Below, one piece after another: positions 14,733 to 22,255 of a stretch of 33,142 nucleotides of DNA. The notes beneath the pieces are model-generated. The model was not told where the DNA came from. It was given only the letters and a program-made list of their open reading frames with translations, and made no database searches. This stretch comes from Nitrososphaerota archaeon (GTDB taxonomy: Archaea > Thermoproteota > Nitrososphaeria > Nitrososphaerales > Nitrosopumilaceae), in contig JACRJT010000025.1 of assembly GCA_016215465.1 (NCBI GenBank), forward strand, positions 1 through 33,142. The letters are read 5' to 3'. Each line of letters starts with the position of its first letter. Position 1 is the first letter of the stretch. The position numbers and the translations under genes were made by a program.

Positions 14733-15464
14733 CTATGATGATTTTGGATACTTTTCTTTTGCAACCTTGGCGTATCTTTCCACGTCTGCATCTGGGATTT
14801 TCTCAAGCGCTTTTTTGCTGTCGGTGATTTTAGCCATCTTGATGTGCTTTGATTCTTCCTTTTGCTCGCCTTTCATGTCTATTGCCGCAATTGCAAGTGC
14901 TGCTGCCTCCTCAATTGACATGTCATCTTTGTAGTTTTTCTCCAAAAACGAGTTTACATCTTCAGAACCTGCACCGATTGCAACTGCTGCGTATGAAAGA
15001 AACGTTCCACTGGGATCTGTAACGTAAATGATGTTCCCTCGCTGATCAACTCCTGCAACAATGAGTGCGACCCCAAACGGTCTGACTCCAGAATACTGCG
15101 TGTATTGATGGCACTTGTCTGCTAGGTGCCTTGCCACGGTTTCTACGTCTACCTGCTCATCGTAAATGAGCTTGTGGCTTTGTGAAAAAGTGCGCGCGTC
15201 ATCCACCTGGGTTCTTGCGTCTGGAATATAGCCTGCTGCTGCAACTCCTATGTGATCATCTACTTGGAATATCTTTTGTGTGATTCCTGCTGCCTGGAGC
15301 TTTCGCGGGATCTCTTCTACTGCCATGATTACACCGTCTTTTGCCTTGATACCAATTGCTAGCGTTCCCCGCTTTACTGTCTCGATGGCATACTCTACTT
15401 GGTATATTCTTCCGTCTGGCGAATACATTGTAGGCGTCATGTCGTAGCCACGTGCTGGCATCAT
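14733..15464 (-). CDS. psmA: 20S proteasome alpha subunit
   Basis: 243 residues. Alpha subunits form the outer heptameric rings that gate substrate entry to the proteolytic chamber in the cytosol. The N-terminal alpha signature is clear: GYDMTPTMYSPDGRIYQVEYA (residues about 6-26; PDGR..Q.EYA). There is no N-terminal catalytic Thr, as expected for alpha. The C-terminus EKYPKSS lacks the HbYX motif, which belongs to the ATPase and activators. It starts at ATG 15464, with a second ATG immediately after. It is divergent from a winged-helix gene; beta subunits are not in the window. Confidence 0.96.
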   Translation of the reverse strand: MMPARGYDMTPTMYSPDGRIYQVEYAIETVKRGTLAIGIKAKDGVIMAVEEIPRKLQAAGITQKIFQVDDHIGVAAAGYIPDARTQVDDARTFSQSHKLIYDEQVDVETVARHLADKCHQYTQYSGVRPFGVALIVAGVDQRGNIIYVTDPSGTFLSYAAVAIGAGSEDVNSFLEKNYKDDMSIEEAAALAIAAIDMKGEQKEESKHIKMAKITDSKKALEKIPDADVERYAKVAKEKYPKSS

Positions 15465-15589
15465 AATGACTCAGCTAGTCCCGTTGTCAATTTAAGCGTT
15501 AGTTGCTTTCCAGCCTCGATTATTTTGGGTGAAATTTGGAGCGGATTTGGAAATAGTGTTTTATGCAATTGTGTTACTTTGTACATTGC

Positions 15590-15967
15590 ATGGAACTAGT
15601 TGAGATACGAGAACTGGTAAGGACAAGATCGGCCGCCATTTCGCACAAGCCTGATCGGGACGCAAGGCGTCTTTTACTGTATGTATTCACGGGAACAAGA
15701 GGTGGCTACACCAGATTGAAAATCATATCTCTGTTATCTGGCAGACCGTTTAACACAAACCAGATTGCATCTGAAATGAATCTTGACTACAAGGCAATTC
15801 AACACCACCTTGACGTGCTGATGAAAAACAACCTAGTCGCCAAACTGGGGGAAAAATACGGCGCAATGTTCTATCTCTCAAACTATCTTGAGGCAAACAT
15901 TCTGGCACTTGACGACGTGGCAACAAAACTGGAGCGACAACTGAACGCAAAAAAGGTCTACCTATAG
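15590..15967 (+). CDS. Winged-helix (ArsR-like) transcription regulator
   Basis: 125 residues from ATG 15590. A longer frame from 15563 would start inside the TATA-like GTGTTTTATG (15556-15565), so that start is rejected and a leaderless mRNA is inferred. Helix 1 is RLKIISLLS, followed by NTNQIASEMNLDYKAIQHHLDVLMKNNLV as the typical helix-turn-helix, then a wing (KLGEKYGAMFYLS) and a C-terminal helix for dimerisation. A basic N-terminal arm (RTRSAAISHKPDRDARR) may contact DNA. No metal-binding Cys is seen. It shares the intergenic region with psmA, which it could regulate. Confidence 0.86.
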   Translation: MELVEIRELVRTRSAAISHKPDRDARRLLLYVFTGTRGGYTRLKIISLLSGRPFNTNQIASEMNLDYKAIQHHLDVLMKNNLVAKLGEKYGAMFYLSNYLEANILALDDVATKLERQLNAKKVYL

Positions 15968-15968
15968 T

Positions 15969-16442
15969 CTAAAAGTTCCAGAATGACATTGCCTTGCCGT
16001 ACATATCTGTCCACCATTGAAAATAGTTGTTTCCTATTTTCATGTAATCAATAACCAAGTCTGATTGGAGTTTTTTGTAATTTGCATATGTATCCATCCA
16101 TCCCATGATGTTATCCGTGCCTTTTTCACATAATCCGCCATACGCATTGATGACTCTTTGATCAATTCCCATTCTGTCAAAATACCGCTTTTGCCAAATA
16201 TAGCATGTGCCAAACAAATTATCAATGGAATGCAGAAATTCCGAATGCATCAAACTGTACGCTTGAAGATAAATTGGTGTCTGGTATTCCGTTTTTATAA
16301 TTATCTTGTGGACGCTATCTTTCCAAATGTCGCAAACAGAAGAATACACTACTGGCTGAATCTCACCGTTATCTGAAATAGAGTCTAGGCTCTCCCACTC
16401 TGATTTCTTTGAGTCACTGGCCTTGGCGTCGCTTATCTGCAC
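15969..16442 (-). CDS. Conserved-looking helical protein of unknown function
   Basis: 157 residues, GTG start at 16442. The polar N-terminus (1-25) is followed by helices rich in Trp, Tyr and Met; the end reads GNNYFQWWTDMYGKAMSFWNF. There is no signal peptide or membrane helix. The Trp/Tyr amphipathic C-terminal helix and size vaguely recall phasin or PhaE-like helper proteins of polyhydroxyalkanoate granules, but no synthase is in the window and I would not assign it. It converges with the winged-helix gene, one base between the ends. Confidence 0.7.
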   Translation of the reverse strand: MQISDAKASDSKKSEWESLDSISDNGEIQPVVYSSVCDIWKDSVHKIIIKTEYQTPIYLQAYSLMHSEFLHSIDNLFGTCYIWQKRYFDRMGIDQRVINAYGGLCEKGTDNIMGWMDTYANYKKLQSDLVIDYMKIGNNYFQWWTDMYGKAMSFWNF

Positions 16443-16497
16443 GCTTTAGTATGATCTGGAAACTAGATAATGAGCAGTTTGTGTTTTTTGAACAAAA

Positions 16498-17703
16498 TTA
16501 TCTATTCCAGTTTTTTGGCATCGTTCCTCTGGATTTTTCATAGACGCTTTCTGTCTGATTGTATGGGTGTTCGTCAGCAAGCTGGGATTCGCCTCGATTG
16601 GTGTGATAGCTGCCAGATGCCCTGCTTGTGCTAATCCCTCTTAGGTGCTTTGGGTCTATTCCTGTTTGGCCGGAACTGATTTCTTTTTTTGCCTTTCTGC
16701 TACTCCACCAGAAAAATCCAATTGCGCCTATTGCTCCAATTATTGCCATTCCATACATGACAAGTATGGGAAACTGCCCCTGAACATTGTCGTTGGTCCC
16801 GTCTGAGGACGCCTTTGGGCTCGCCCCAATCAATTCGTATTGACTGAGAATCGTAGGTGCCGCGTATCCTGGAATGAACAAGTTTGCATTGTCTGCCGAT
16901 TCAAGTGTTCTTACTGTATATTTTTCGTCTGCTATGAATTCTATCTCAGATATCTTTTCTTTTGTAGGTGTGAAAATGGTGCTCTCCCCCATTGATAGTG
17001 TGGTGACCACATTTCCTTTGAATCCATACCTTGAGGCATCTACAATCACTGCAGTCGGATCAGTCAGAGTGTGCCATCTGGCAAGAGGCAATAGCAAGCC
17101 GGATGCATCAATCAGACTTGTTTTTAGTATCTTTTCTGCTCCCGTGCCGACCATTTTTTCATGTGCTGATGGGAATTTTTTCTGTAAAAACGCATCTGGG
17201 GAGTTGACGTTGATCTGTTCTACTCCGTCAGATAGGATTACCTGACCGCCAATTTTGATTCCTCTCCAAGCTACATCAAATAGTGCCACACTGTTCTCAC
17301 TGTATTCGCGAATCAGAAACCCATCTATTGTCGGAATCATTGTTATCTTGTAGTCGATTGCAGCATCATGTTCGCGCCCTGTTAATTCTGCAGAATACTC
17401 AACATAGACATCAGAAACCCTGACCTGACTGCCTGCCTTTGCTAGCTGGTCGTTTATTTTTTCAACCGTTTCAAAATCCGCTATTGCACCAAGTTGCATG
17501 CTGTCCTGTTTTCCTCGGAAACTATCTGCAATTACCCCTCCGTCCGGATATTCAATTGATACTGTTCTTTGAAATGTGAATTTCGGGGAATCTGGATTTT
17601 TTACTGCATCCCAGTTTAGCTGGGCTGCAAATGCCGATGCGGCACCTGCTTGTAGGATTAACGGTATGAGTGCTGCAACTGCCAACACGTGCATGTATTT
17701 CAT
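16498..17703 (-). CDS. Membrane-anchored extracellular protein of unknown function
   Basis: 401 residues: signal peptide (1-27), a large beta-rich extracellular domain (about 28-305), one membrane helix (about 313-336, ending FFWWSSRKAKK) and a polar cytosolic tail of some 65 residues, so type I topology. Its tail, with many Ser/Gly/His, is unlike the rest. No catalytic motif is recognised. It is divergent from a winged-helix gene over a 55-bp region carrying two copies of GATATATCCA, so the neighbour may regulate it. Confidence 0.85.
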   Translation of the reverse strand: MKYMHVLAVAALIPLILQAGAASAFAAQLNWDAVKNPDSPKFTFQRTVSIEYPDGGVIADSFRGKQDSMQLGAIADFETVEKINDQLAKAGSQVRVSDVYVEYSAELTGREHDAAIDYKITMIPTIDGFLIREYSENSVALFDVAWRGIKIGGQVILSDGVEQINVNSPDAFLQKKFPSAHEKMVGTGAEKILKTSLIDASGLLLPLARWHTLTDPTAVIVDASRYGFKGNVVTTLSMGESTIFTPTKEKISEIEFIADEKYTVRTLESADNANLFIPGYAAPTILSQYELIGASPKASSDGTNDNVQGQFPILVMYGMAIIGAIGAIGFFWWSSRKAKKEISSGQTGIDPKHLRGISTSRASGSYHTNRGESQLADEHPYNQTESVYEKSRGTMPKNWNR

Positions 17704-17706
17704 GAT

Positions 17707-17734
17707 GATATATCCACCAAAATAGATATATCCA
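17707..17734. promoter_or_regulatory. Paired GATATATCCA elements in a divergent promoter
   Basis: Identical 10-mers at 17707-17716 and 17725-17734, 18 bp apart. The second lies 25-34 bp before the ATG at 17759 and can act as its TATA box. The first lies just upstream of the other gene's start (17703), where a regulator would block transcription. Confidence 0.5.
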
Positions 17735-17758
17735 TTATTATCATAAGCATGGTCAAAT

Positions 17759-18385
17759 ATGGATAGGTCTACGCACGAAAAAACACAGCTGAGACTATTT
17801 AGGCTGATTCTTGATCAAGGGCCGCTTACTCTTTACGCCGCTAATGCGAATCTGGATGTTCCAATTGGAACGATACACCGACACATGAAGGAATTAATGG
17901 GCAGCAAAAAAATCAAGGTCTATAGGAATTTCGAGTCTGGGAGGAAAAAAATCCCATACGGCCCTACCCTTGTAGGGATAATACACTTTTACAGATTTGA
18001 TAAAACAATCCAAGACCGGCTAGAAAATCATTTTCTAAGGTGGTCAGAGTTTGGCGATTTTATGTCTGAACTAAAAGAGGAGGGGTTCACGGAGCAAAAC
18101 CTTGCAAAACCAAAGGAAACAAAAACGCTTTTCAAAAAATACGTCCATTATTTTGCAGGAGTGGAAGACCAAATCGATTCGCTAAGAAACCCAAATGTGA
18201 TTCCAAGAAACGTTCTGTTGTATATTGGCGAGTTTTTACTGGCACTAAAGCCTGAATACATGAAAATCTGGGAGGACCTCTACGGAAAAATGCCAGTAAT
18301 TAGAAAAAATGCAGACGAATACATGGAGTCTACAATCGAGTTCTATAAACTTCTAAAAAAGAAGACAAGATTCAAAGTCACATAA
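17759..18385 (+). CDS. Winged-helix regulator with long helical C-terminal domain
   Basis: 208 residues. The N-terminal winged helix (about 8-75) has LRLFRLILDQGPLTLYAAN, the recognition segment VPIGTIHRHMKELMGSKKI, and a wing GRKKIPYGPTLVG. The remaining 130 residues are helical with many Phe/Lys/Glu, probably for dimerisation or ligand binding; no known ligand domain is recognised. Archaeal regulators of this shape are common and mostly uncharacterised. The ATG at 17759 is fixed by a stop in the preceding in-frame codons. The divergent membrane-protein gene is the obvious candidate target. It overlaps the convergent CPBP gene by 8 bp. Confidence 0.85.
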   Translation: MDRSTHEKTQLRLFRLILDQGPLTLYAANANLDVPIGTIHRHMKELMGSKKIKVYRNFESGRKKIPYGPTLVGIIHFYRFDKTIQDRLENHFLRWSEFGDFMSELKEEGFTEQNLAKPKETKTLFKKYVHYFAGVEDQIDSLRNPNVIPRNVLLYIGEFLLALKPEYMKIWEDLYGKMPVIRKNADEYMESTIEFYKLLKKKTRFKVT

Positions 18386-19088
18386 AGAACGGTTGCACGT
18401 ATTTTGCAGTCATAATTATTTGCGAAATTGCAAAAACAGACACTGATAAAATCATGATTAATTGAAATCTTGCTGCAGAAATCTGCGTTTTCTTGTGCAA
18501 AATATACACGATTGATGTGACTGAACAAGCTGATACAACTGCAAGAATCTCTGTGATGAGTTGATCTCCTGAGCCAAGCATGGCGCATCTCAGAATTCCC
18601 GTACTGCAATATGACAAAACAAATGCCACATTCCATGCTGAGTGGAACAAAATGGCAAACCAGCCTTTTCCTGAAACCCACGTCCTGAGGCTAAAGAAAA
18701 GATGCGGAATCGTGGCCAAAAAATTGGCATATGCCAGACTGTTTAACGCAAATGTCTGCGTGCCAAACACGTGCGCAACAGACCAGATTATCCCGCCAAC
18801 CAGAATAGAGTATGCGGTTCCTCCCAAATAGTATGGAATTCCAAAGAAGAGGCTCTCCTCCAAGGGGCCAGACATAATGGCAAGCGAAAGCGAAACAGGA
18901 AATGACGGTGCCTCATATTCTGGAATGATCTCTGTTACAAGTGCAGATCCGCCGTACATCAGCCCGATGCTTATCAAATGATAAAAAAATGCCATTACCA
19001 AAATCCACAAAATAGAATTTTTGTGGTATTTTCTAAGCCACGTGTGGGGGCTCAGGTCAAAAAGATAATCTGGCATCTTAGATGGCAA
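18378..19088 (-). CDS. CPBP/CAAX-type intramembrane protease homologue
   Basis: 236 residues, polytopic membrane protein of the Rce1/CPBP fold. Motif 1 is GPLEESLFFG (Glu77, Glu78) and motif 2 IWSVAHVFG (His106), the Glu and His expected to activate water in the membrane. Motif 1 normally reads EExxxR; here the Arg position is Gly, so activity is uncertain. Family members process prenylated or bacteriocin-type peptides, or act as adaptors; the substrate here is unknown. The TTG at 19088 fits leaderless distance from CTTAAAGAG (minus strand, about 19110-19118); the ATG at 19076 is an equally acceptable start. Confidence 0.8.
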   Translation of the reverse strand: MPSKMPDYLFDLSPHTWLRKYHKNSILWILVMAFFYHLISIGLMYGGSALVTEIIPEYEAPSFPVSLSLAIMSGPLEESLFFGIPYYLGGTAYSILVGGIIWSVAHVFGTQTFALNSLAYANFLATIPHLFFSLRTWVSGKGWFAILFHSAWNVAFVLSYCSTGILRCAMLGSGDQLITEILAVVSACSVTSIVYILHKKTQISAARFQLIMILSVSVFAISQIIMTAKYVQPFFM

Positions 19089-19206
19089 TGACTCAAAAGA
19101 AATTACAACCTCTTTAAGAGTATCTGGCCTGTGTCATAAAAAATAGAAATGACGAAGACCAGTTTGTTACAAAACAATTTCTCTACAATCGTCCAGATGT
19201 GATTGC

Positions 19207-19575
19207 TCAAATCGAAATCGCGATTGCTACTGGCTTGCCCTTTCTTGCAACAAGTGCGCCTACTAGCCTTGCCTGTAGCCCGTACTTTTTCTTTCGAAGC
19301 TTTAGCGCCGCTTCTGTCTCGTCCTTTTCTGCAAACCTTGCAGTTCCTAAAATCCACTCTCCCTTTAGCTCGCCCCTAAACCCACACGGCGCAATTCTTA
19401 CGTTTTTGTTGTTTTGGAGTCGCTTTACTTTGCCAGTATCCTTTGTGGTGATGACATAGATGGTGTTATTGTCCACTACAAACCACACTGGGGTGCAGAC
19501 TGGTTTTCCGCTTTTTCGGTATGTCTCCAAGTTGATGTATTTCTGATCTAGAATCTGCGATGCCTTGTCATTCAT
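19207..19575 (-). CDS. PPOX-class flavin/F420-dependent oxidoreductase family protein
   Basis: 122 residues, the split-barrel FMN-binding fold of pyridoxamine-phosphate-oxidase-like proteins. Family landmarks: GKPVCTPVWFVVDNNTIYVIT, then DTGKVKRLQNNKNVRIAPCGFRGELKGEW, then GTARFAE. This pattern matches the F420-dependent PPOX group (Rv2074/Rv1155-like). Archaea of this lineage make F420, so reduction of a small molecule with F420H2 is plausible; the substrate is unknown. The ATG at 19575 begins the conserved domain. It is divergent from glutamate dehydrogenase with 117 bp between them. Confidence 0.85.
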   Translation of the reverse strand: MNDKASQILDQKYINLETYRKSGKPVCTPVWFVVDNNTIYVITTKDTGKVKRLQNNKNVRIAPCGFRGELKGEWILGTARFAEKDETEAALKLRKKKYGLQARLVGALVARKGKPVAIAISI

Positions 19576-19656
19576 TGTAATTTACAACCAGTTACGGTAT
19601 ATCGATTTTGTGAATGAAATTTCTGATCGGTGATCCGCGTAAATTTGCCTCTAAAA

Positions 19657-19665
19657 CTTAAATAG
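19657..19665 (+). promoter_or_regulatory. TATA box of glutamate dehydrogenase
   Basis: CTTAAATAG, 28-36 bp before the TTG start at 19693, consistent with a leaderless mRNA. Confidence 0.5.
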
Positions 19666-19692
19666 AATCTGACTTCAGAATACACGATAAAT

Positions 19693-20964
19693 TTGATTTC
19701 AGCAGATCCATGGAAGAATGCATTAAAGCAACTTGACGATGCTTGCTCAATTCTGAAAATTGACAAAAGTCTAAGGGATTACTTGGCAGAGCCAAACAAG
19801 GTTCTAAGAGTAAAGATCCCAGTCAAGATGGATAACGGAAAAATTAGAACATTCGTTGGATTTAGAAGTCAGCACAACAACGACAGGGGCCCATACAAAG
19901 GCGGCATCAGGTACTTTGATCCTGAGGGCGGAATCGAGTACATGGAAAAGGAGGTCAAGGCGCTATCGTCTTGGATGACTTGGAAGTGTGCAGTAGTTGA
20001 CGTTCCGCTCGGAGGGGGAAAGGGAGGAATATACCTCAACGCCAAAAAAGAAAAGATCAGCCCTGCAGAGCTTGAGCGAATCACAAGACGATACGCCTAT
20101 GCAATATCTGAGATAATCGGACCAAAGAAAGACATCCCAGCACCAGACGTCTACACGACTGGAACTGAAATGGCGCAAATCATGGACGTTTACAGCAAAC
20201 TACATGGAAGCGAATCTGATCCTGGTGTCATTACGGGTAAGCCACTCTCTATTGGAGGGTCACTTGCAAGAAACGTCGCAACCGGCCTTGGATGTGCGTA
20301 CTGTATCAGAGATGCAGCAAAGACAATCAGACTCAATCTGAGAGGTGCCAAAGTTGTACTGCAAGGGTTCGGAAACGCGGCAACCTATGCTGCAGAATAT
20401 CTTGAAAAGATGGGTGCAAAGGTAATCGCAGTATCTGACTCCAAGGGTGCAATCATAAATCCAAAAGGAATGGACTCTAAAAAAATCCTGGAATTCAAAA
20501 AGAAGACCGGCTCTGTTGTCGGATTCCCTGGTAGCAAAAAAATCAGCACAGAGGAACTACTCACAACAAAGTGCGACATCTTGGTTCCAGCAGCACTTGA
20601 AAACCAAATCACTGCAAGCATTGCAAAGAAAATAAACTGCAAAATAATTGCAGAGGCGGCAAACGGCCCCACGATGCCCGATGCAGATCCAATTCTGTAC
20701 GACAAAAAAATAATCATGATTCCAGACATTCTGGCAAACTCTGGCGGTGTCTGTATCTCGTACCTTGAATGGGTGCAAAACAACATGGGATACTATTGGA
20801 CATTTGACGAGGTTGCAAAGAAAATGGAAGACCACATCACACGGGGATTTCGGGACACACTTGCTTTGTCAAAGAAGCACAAAGTGGACATGAGACGCGC
20901 AGCAATGGTTCTGGCAGTAAGTCGAGTTGTTGAAGCATTCAAAGCAAAGGGCCTCTGGCCATAA
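19693..20964 (+). CDS. gdhA: Glutamate dehydrogenase
   Basis: Interconverts 2-oxoglutarate plus ammonia with glutamate using NAD(P)H, the main point of ammonia assimilation or glutamate catabolism. 423 residues, the usual size of the hexameric archaeal enzymes. The substrate-site pattern is RGPYKGGIRY (Lys69), with KCAVVDVPLGGGKGG carrying Lys98 and the catalytic Lys110. A Rossmann domain has QGFGNAATYAA and a following AVSDS. The start is TTG: no ATG in frame precedes the domain, and the TATA box is at leaderless distance. A T5 run at 20972-20976 lies just past the stop. Confidence 0.96.
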   Translation: MISADPWKNALKQLDDACSILKIDKSLRDYLAEPNKVLRVKIPVKMDNGKIRTFVGFRSQHNNDRGPYKGGIRYFDPEGGIEYMEKEVKALSSWMTWKCAVVDVPLGGGKGGIYLNAKKEKISPAELERITRRYAYAISEIIGPKKDIPAPDVYTTGTEMAQIMDVYSKLHGSESDPGVITGKPLSIGGSLARNVATGLGCAYCIRDAAKTIRLNLRGAKVVLQGFGNAATYAAEYLEKMGAKVIAVSDSKGAIINPKGMDSKKILEFKKKTGSVVGFPGSKKISTEELLTTKCDILVPAALENQITASIAKKINCKIIAEAANGPTMPDADPILYDKKIIMIPDILANSGGVCISYLEWVQNNMGYYWTFDEVAKKMEDHITRGFRDTLALSKKHKVDMRRAAMVLAVSRVVEAFKAKGLWP

Positions 20965-21020
20965 AACCCTCTTTTTCATTTTATAATACCTAAAATTACG
21001 CCTAGGTTACTCCATGATTC

Positions 21021-21530
21021 GTGGCAAACAAGCACACCATAGTTGTGATAGTCTCGATAATCATAATTGCGTCATCTCTTGGCTATTCGTCTCTGAATCT
21101 TGTCTCTGCAAGTAATTTGCAGTTCAAGTGGACAACTGACTTTGACTTTTTATCTGTACTGTATGGCAAAAATATGCTAGTGTGCAATGATTCTGACTAT
21201 CCTGCAAGCTTTTCAAAATACGAGTTTACCATATTTTACGACTCTGATCAGATTGGGAAATTTGCTACCTCTGGGATTGCAGTGCAGCCCCATTCTGAGG
21301 CAAACATAAGCGGCAAGTTTGCAGCAGACGACAAACAGGTCTCGCAAATCTTTTTCTCATTCCTTGACACCGAAATACGGGGAACAGACGTTACCCGCAT
21401 TGACGCAGACAAAATGAAAGTAGTTGCAACACTTGACTATTCCCTGTTTTGGGTGATTCCACTTTCTACCACACATGAATATTCCGGCCAGGAATTCCTT
21501 GATCTGATGAACAAGGACACGAATTGCTAA
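21021..21530 (+). CDS. Membrane-anchored LEA14/WHy-like protein
   Basis: 169 residues, GTG start. The N-terminal hydrophobic segment (about 6-30) is a signal or anchor. It is followed by a single beta-sandwich with the pattern 'FDFLSVLYGKNMLVCNDSDYPASFSKYEF', FYDSDQIGKFATSGIAVQP and ANISGKFAADD. That pattern resembles the LEA-14/water-stress (WHy) domain found on many archaeal surfaces. The role is unknown; stress protection is a family association only. Its stop is 2 bp before the next ATG, so it is co-transcribed with the amidotransferase. Confidence 0.75.
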   Translation: MANKHTIVVIVSIIIIASSLGYSSLNLVSASNLQFKWTTDFDFLSVLYGKNMLVCNDSDYPASFSKYEFTIFYDSDQIGKFATSGIAVQPHSEANISGKFAADDKQVSQIFFSFLDTEIRGTDVTRIDADKMKVVATLDYSLFWVIPLSTTHEYSGQEFLDLMNKDTNC

Positions 21531-21532
21531 AA

Positions 21533-22213
21533 ATGTCAGACATACTTGTTGTACAAAACGCAAGGCTCGAGGGGCCTGGGGAACTGGGCAAGTTATTCCA
21601 GTCTGACGGGTTCGATCTGGATGTCGTCTTTGCAAAAAAGGAAAAACTTCCAAGCCTTGATCATGCCATGGTGATGATACTTGGAGCACCGGAAAGCGCA
21701 AACGACGACTTGGAATACCTGAAAAACGAAATGAGCCTTATCAGGGAGGCATCTGGGAAAAACATCCCCGTATTGGGGATTTGCTTGGGCTCACAGTTAA
21801 TAGCAAAGGCCTTTGGCGCAAACGTGTTCCAAGGCCCGCTAAAGGAAATAGGCTTTTACGACGACATCCTGGTGGACTCGGCGTCAAATCTATTCCAGGG
21901 GATGCCAAGCCCGTTTACCGTGTTTCACTGGCACGGTGACACCTTTGACATTCCAAAAAACGCGACAAGGCTTGCATATTCTGGATTGTACAACCAGGCG
22001 TTTCAGGTGGGCAGCGCAGTAGGAGTGCAGTTTCATTTGGAAGTCGATAAAGAAACAATTCTGTCCTGGCTTGAGAATGCTGCTAAGGATCTGGCAAAAA
22101 TCCCATACGTCGATCCCAAAATGATCCAAAACCAAATGCAACAAAACCTGCCCCAAGTCCAAAACAACATGAAAATCTTTTACAGGAATTTCAAGTCGGC
22201 ATTTAATCTTTGA
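21533..22213 (+). CDS. Class I glutamine amidotransferase-like protein
   Basis: 227 residues from ATG 21533, two bases after the preceding stop; a TTG at 21524 would overlap it. The triad is complete: Cys84 (LGICLGSQ), His168 and Glu170 (QFHLEVD). It hydrolyses glutamine or a gamma-glutamyl compound. The whole chain is one GATase domain similar to stand-alone GMP-synthase-like proteins (YLR126C/PuuD-type); no synthetase partner is fused. The C-terminal extension (about 190-227) is rich in Gln/Asn and Met. It lies between glutamate dehydrogenase and the acyl-CoA synthetase. Confidence 0.88.
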   Translation: MSDILVVQNARLEGPGELGKLFQSDGFDLDVVFAKKEKLPSLDHAMVMILGAPESANDDLEYLKNEMSLIREASGKNIPVLGICLGSQLIAKAFGANVFQGPLKEIGFYDDILVDSASNLFQGMPSPFTVFHWHGDTFDIPKNATRLAYSGLYNQAFQVGSAVGVQFHLEVDKETILSWLENAAKDLAKIPYVDPKMIQNQMQQNLPQVQNNMKIFYRNFKSAFNL

Positions 22214-22218
22214 CCAAA

Positions 22219-22230
22219 GTTTAATATATT
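22219..22230 (+). promoter_or_regulatory. TATA box of the acyl-CoA synthetase gene
   Basis: GTTTAATATATT lies 26-37 bp before the ATG at 22256, correct for a leaderless transcript. The TTG at 22229 is inside it, which excludes that codon as the start. Confidence 0.6.
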
Positions 22231-22255
22231 GAATCTGGAGGGATTCGATCACATT

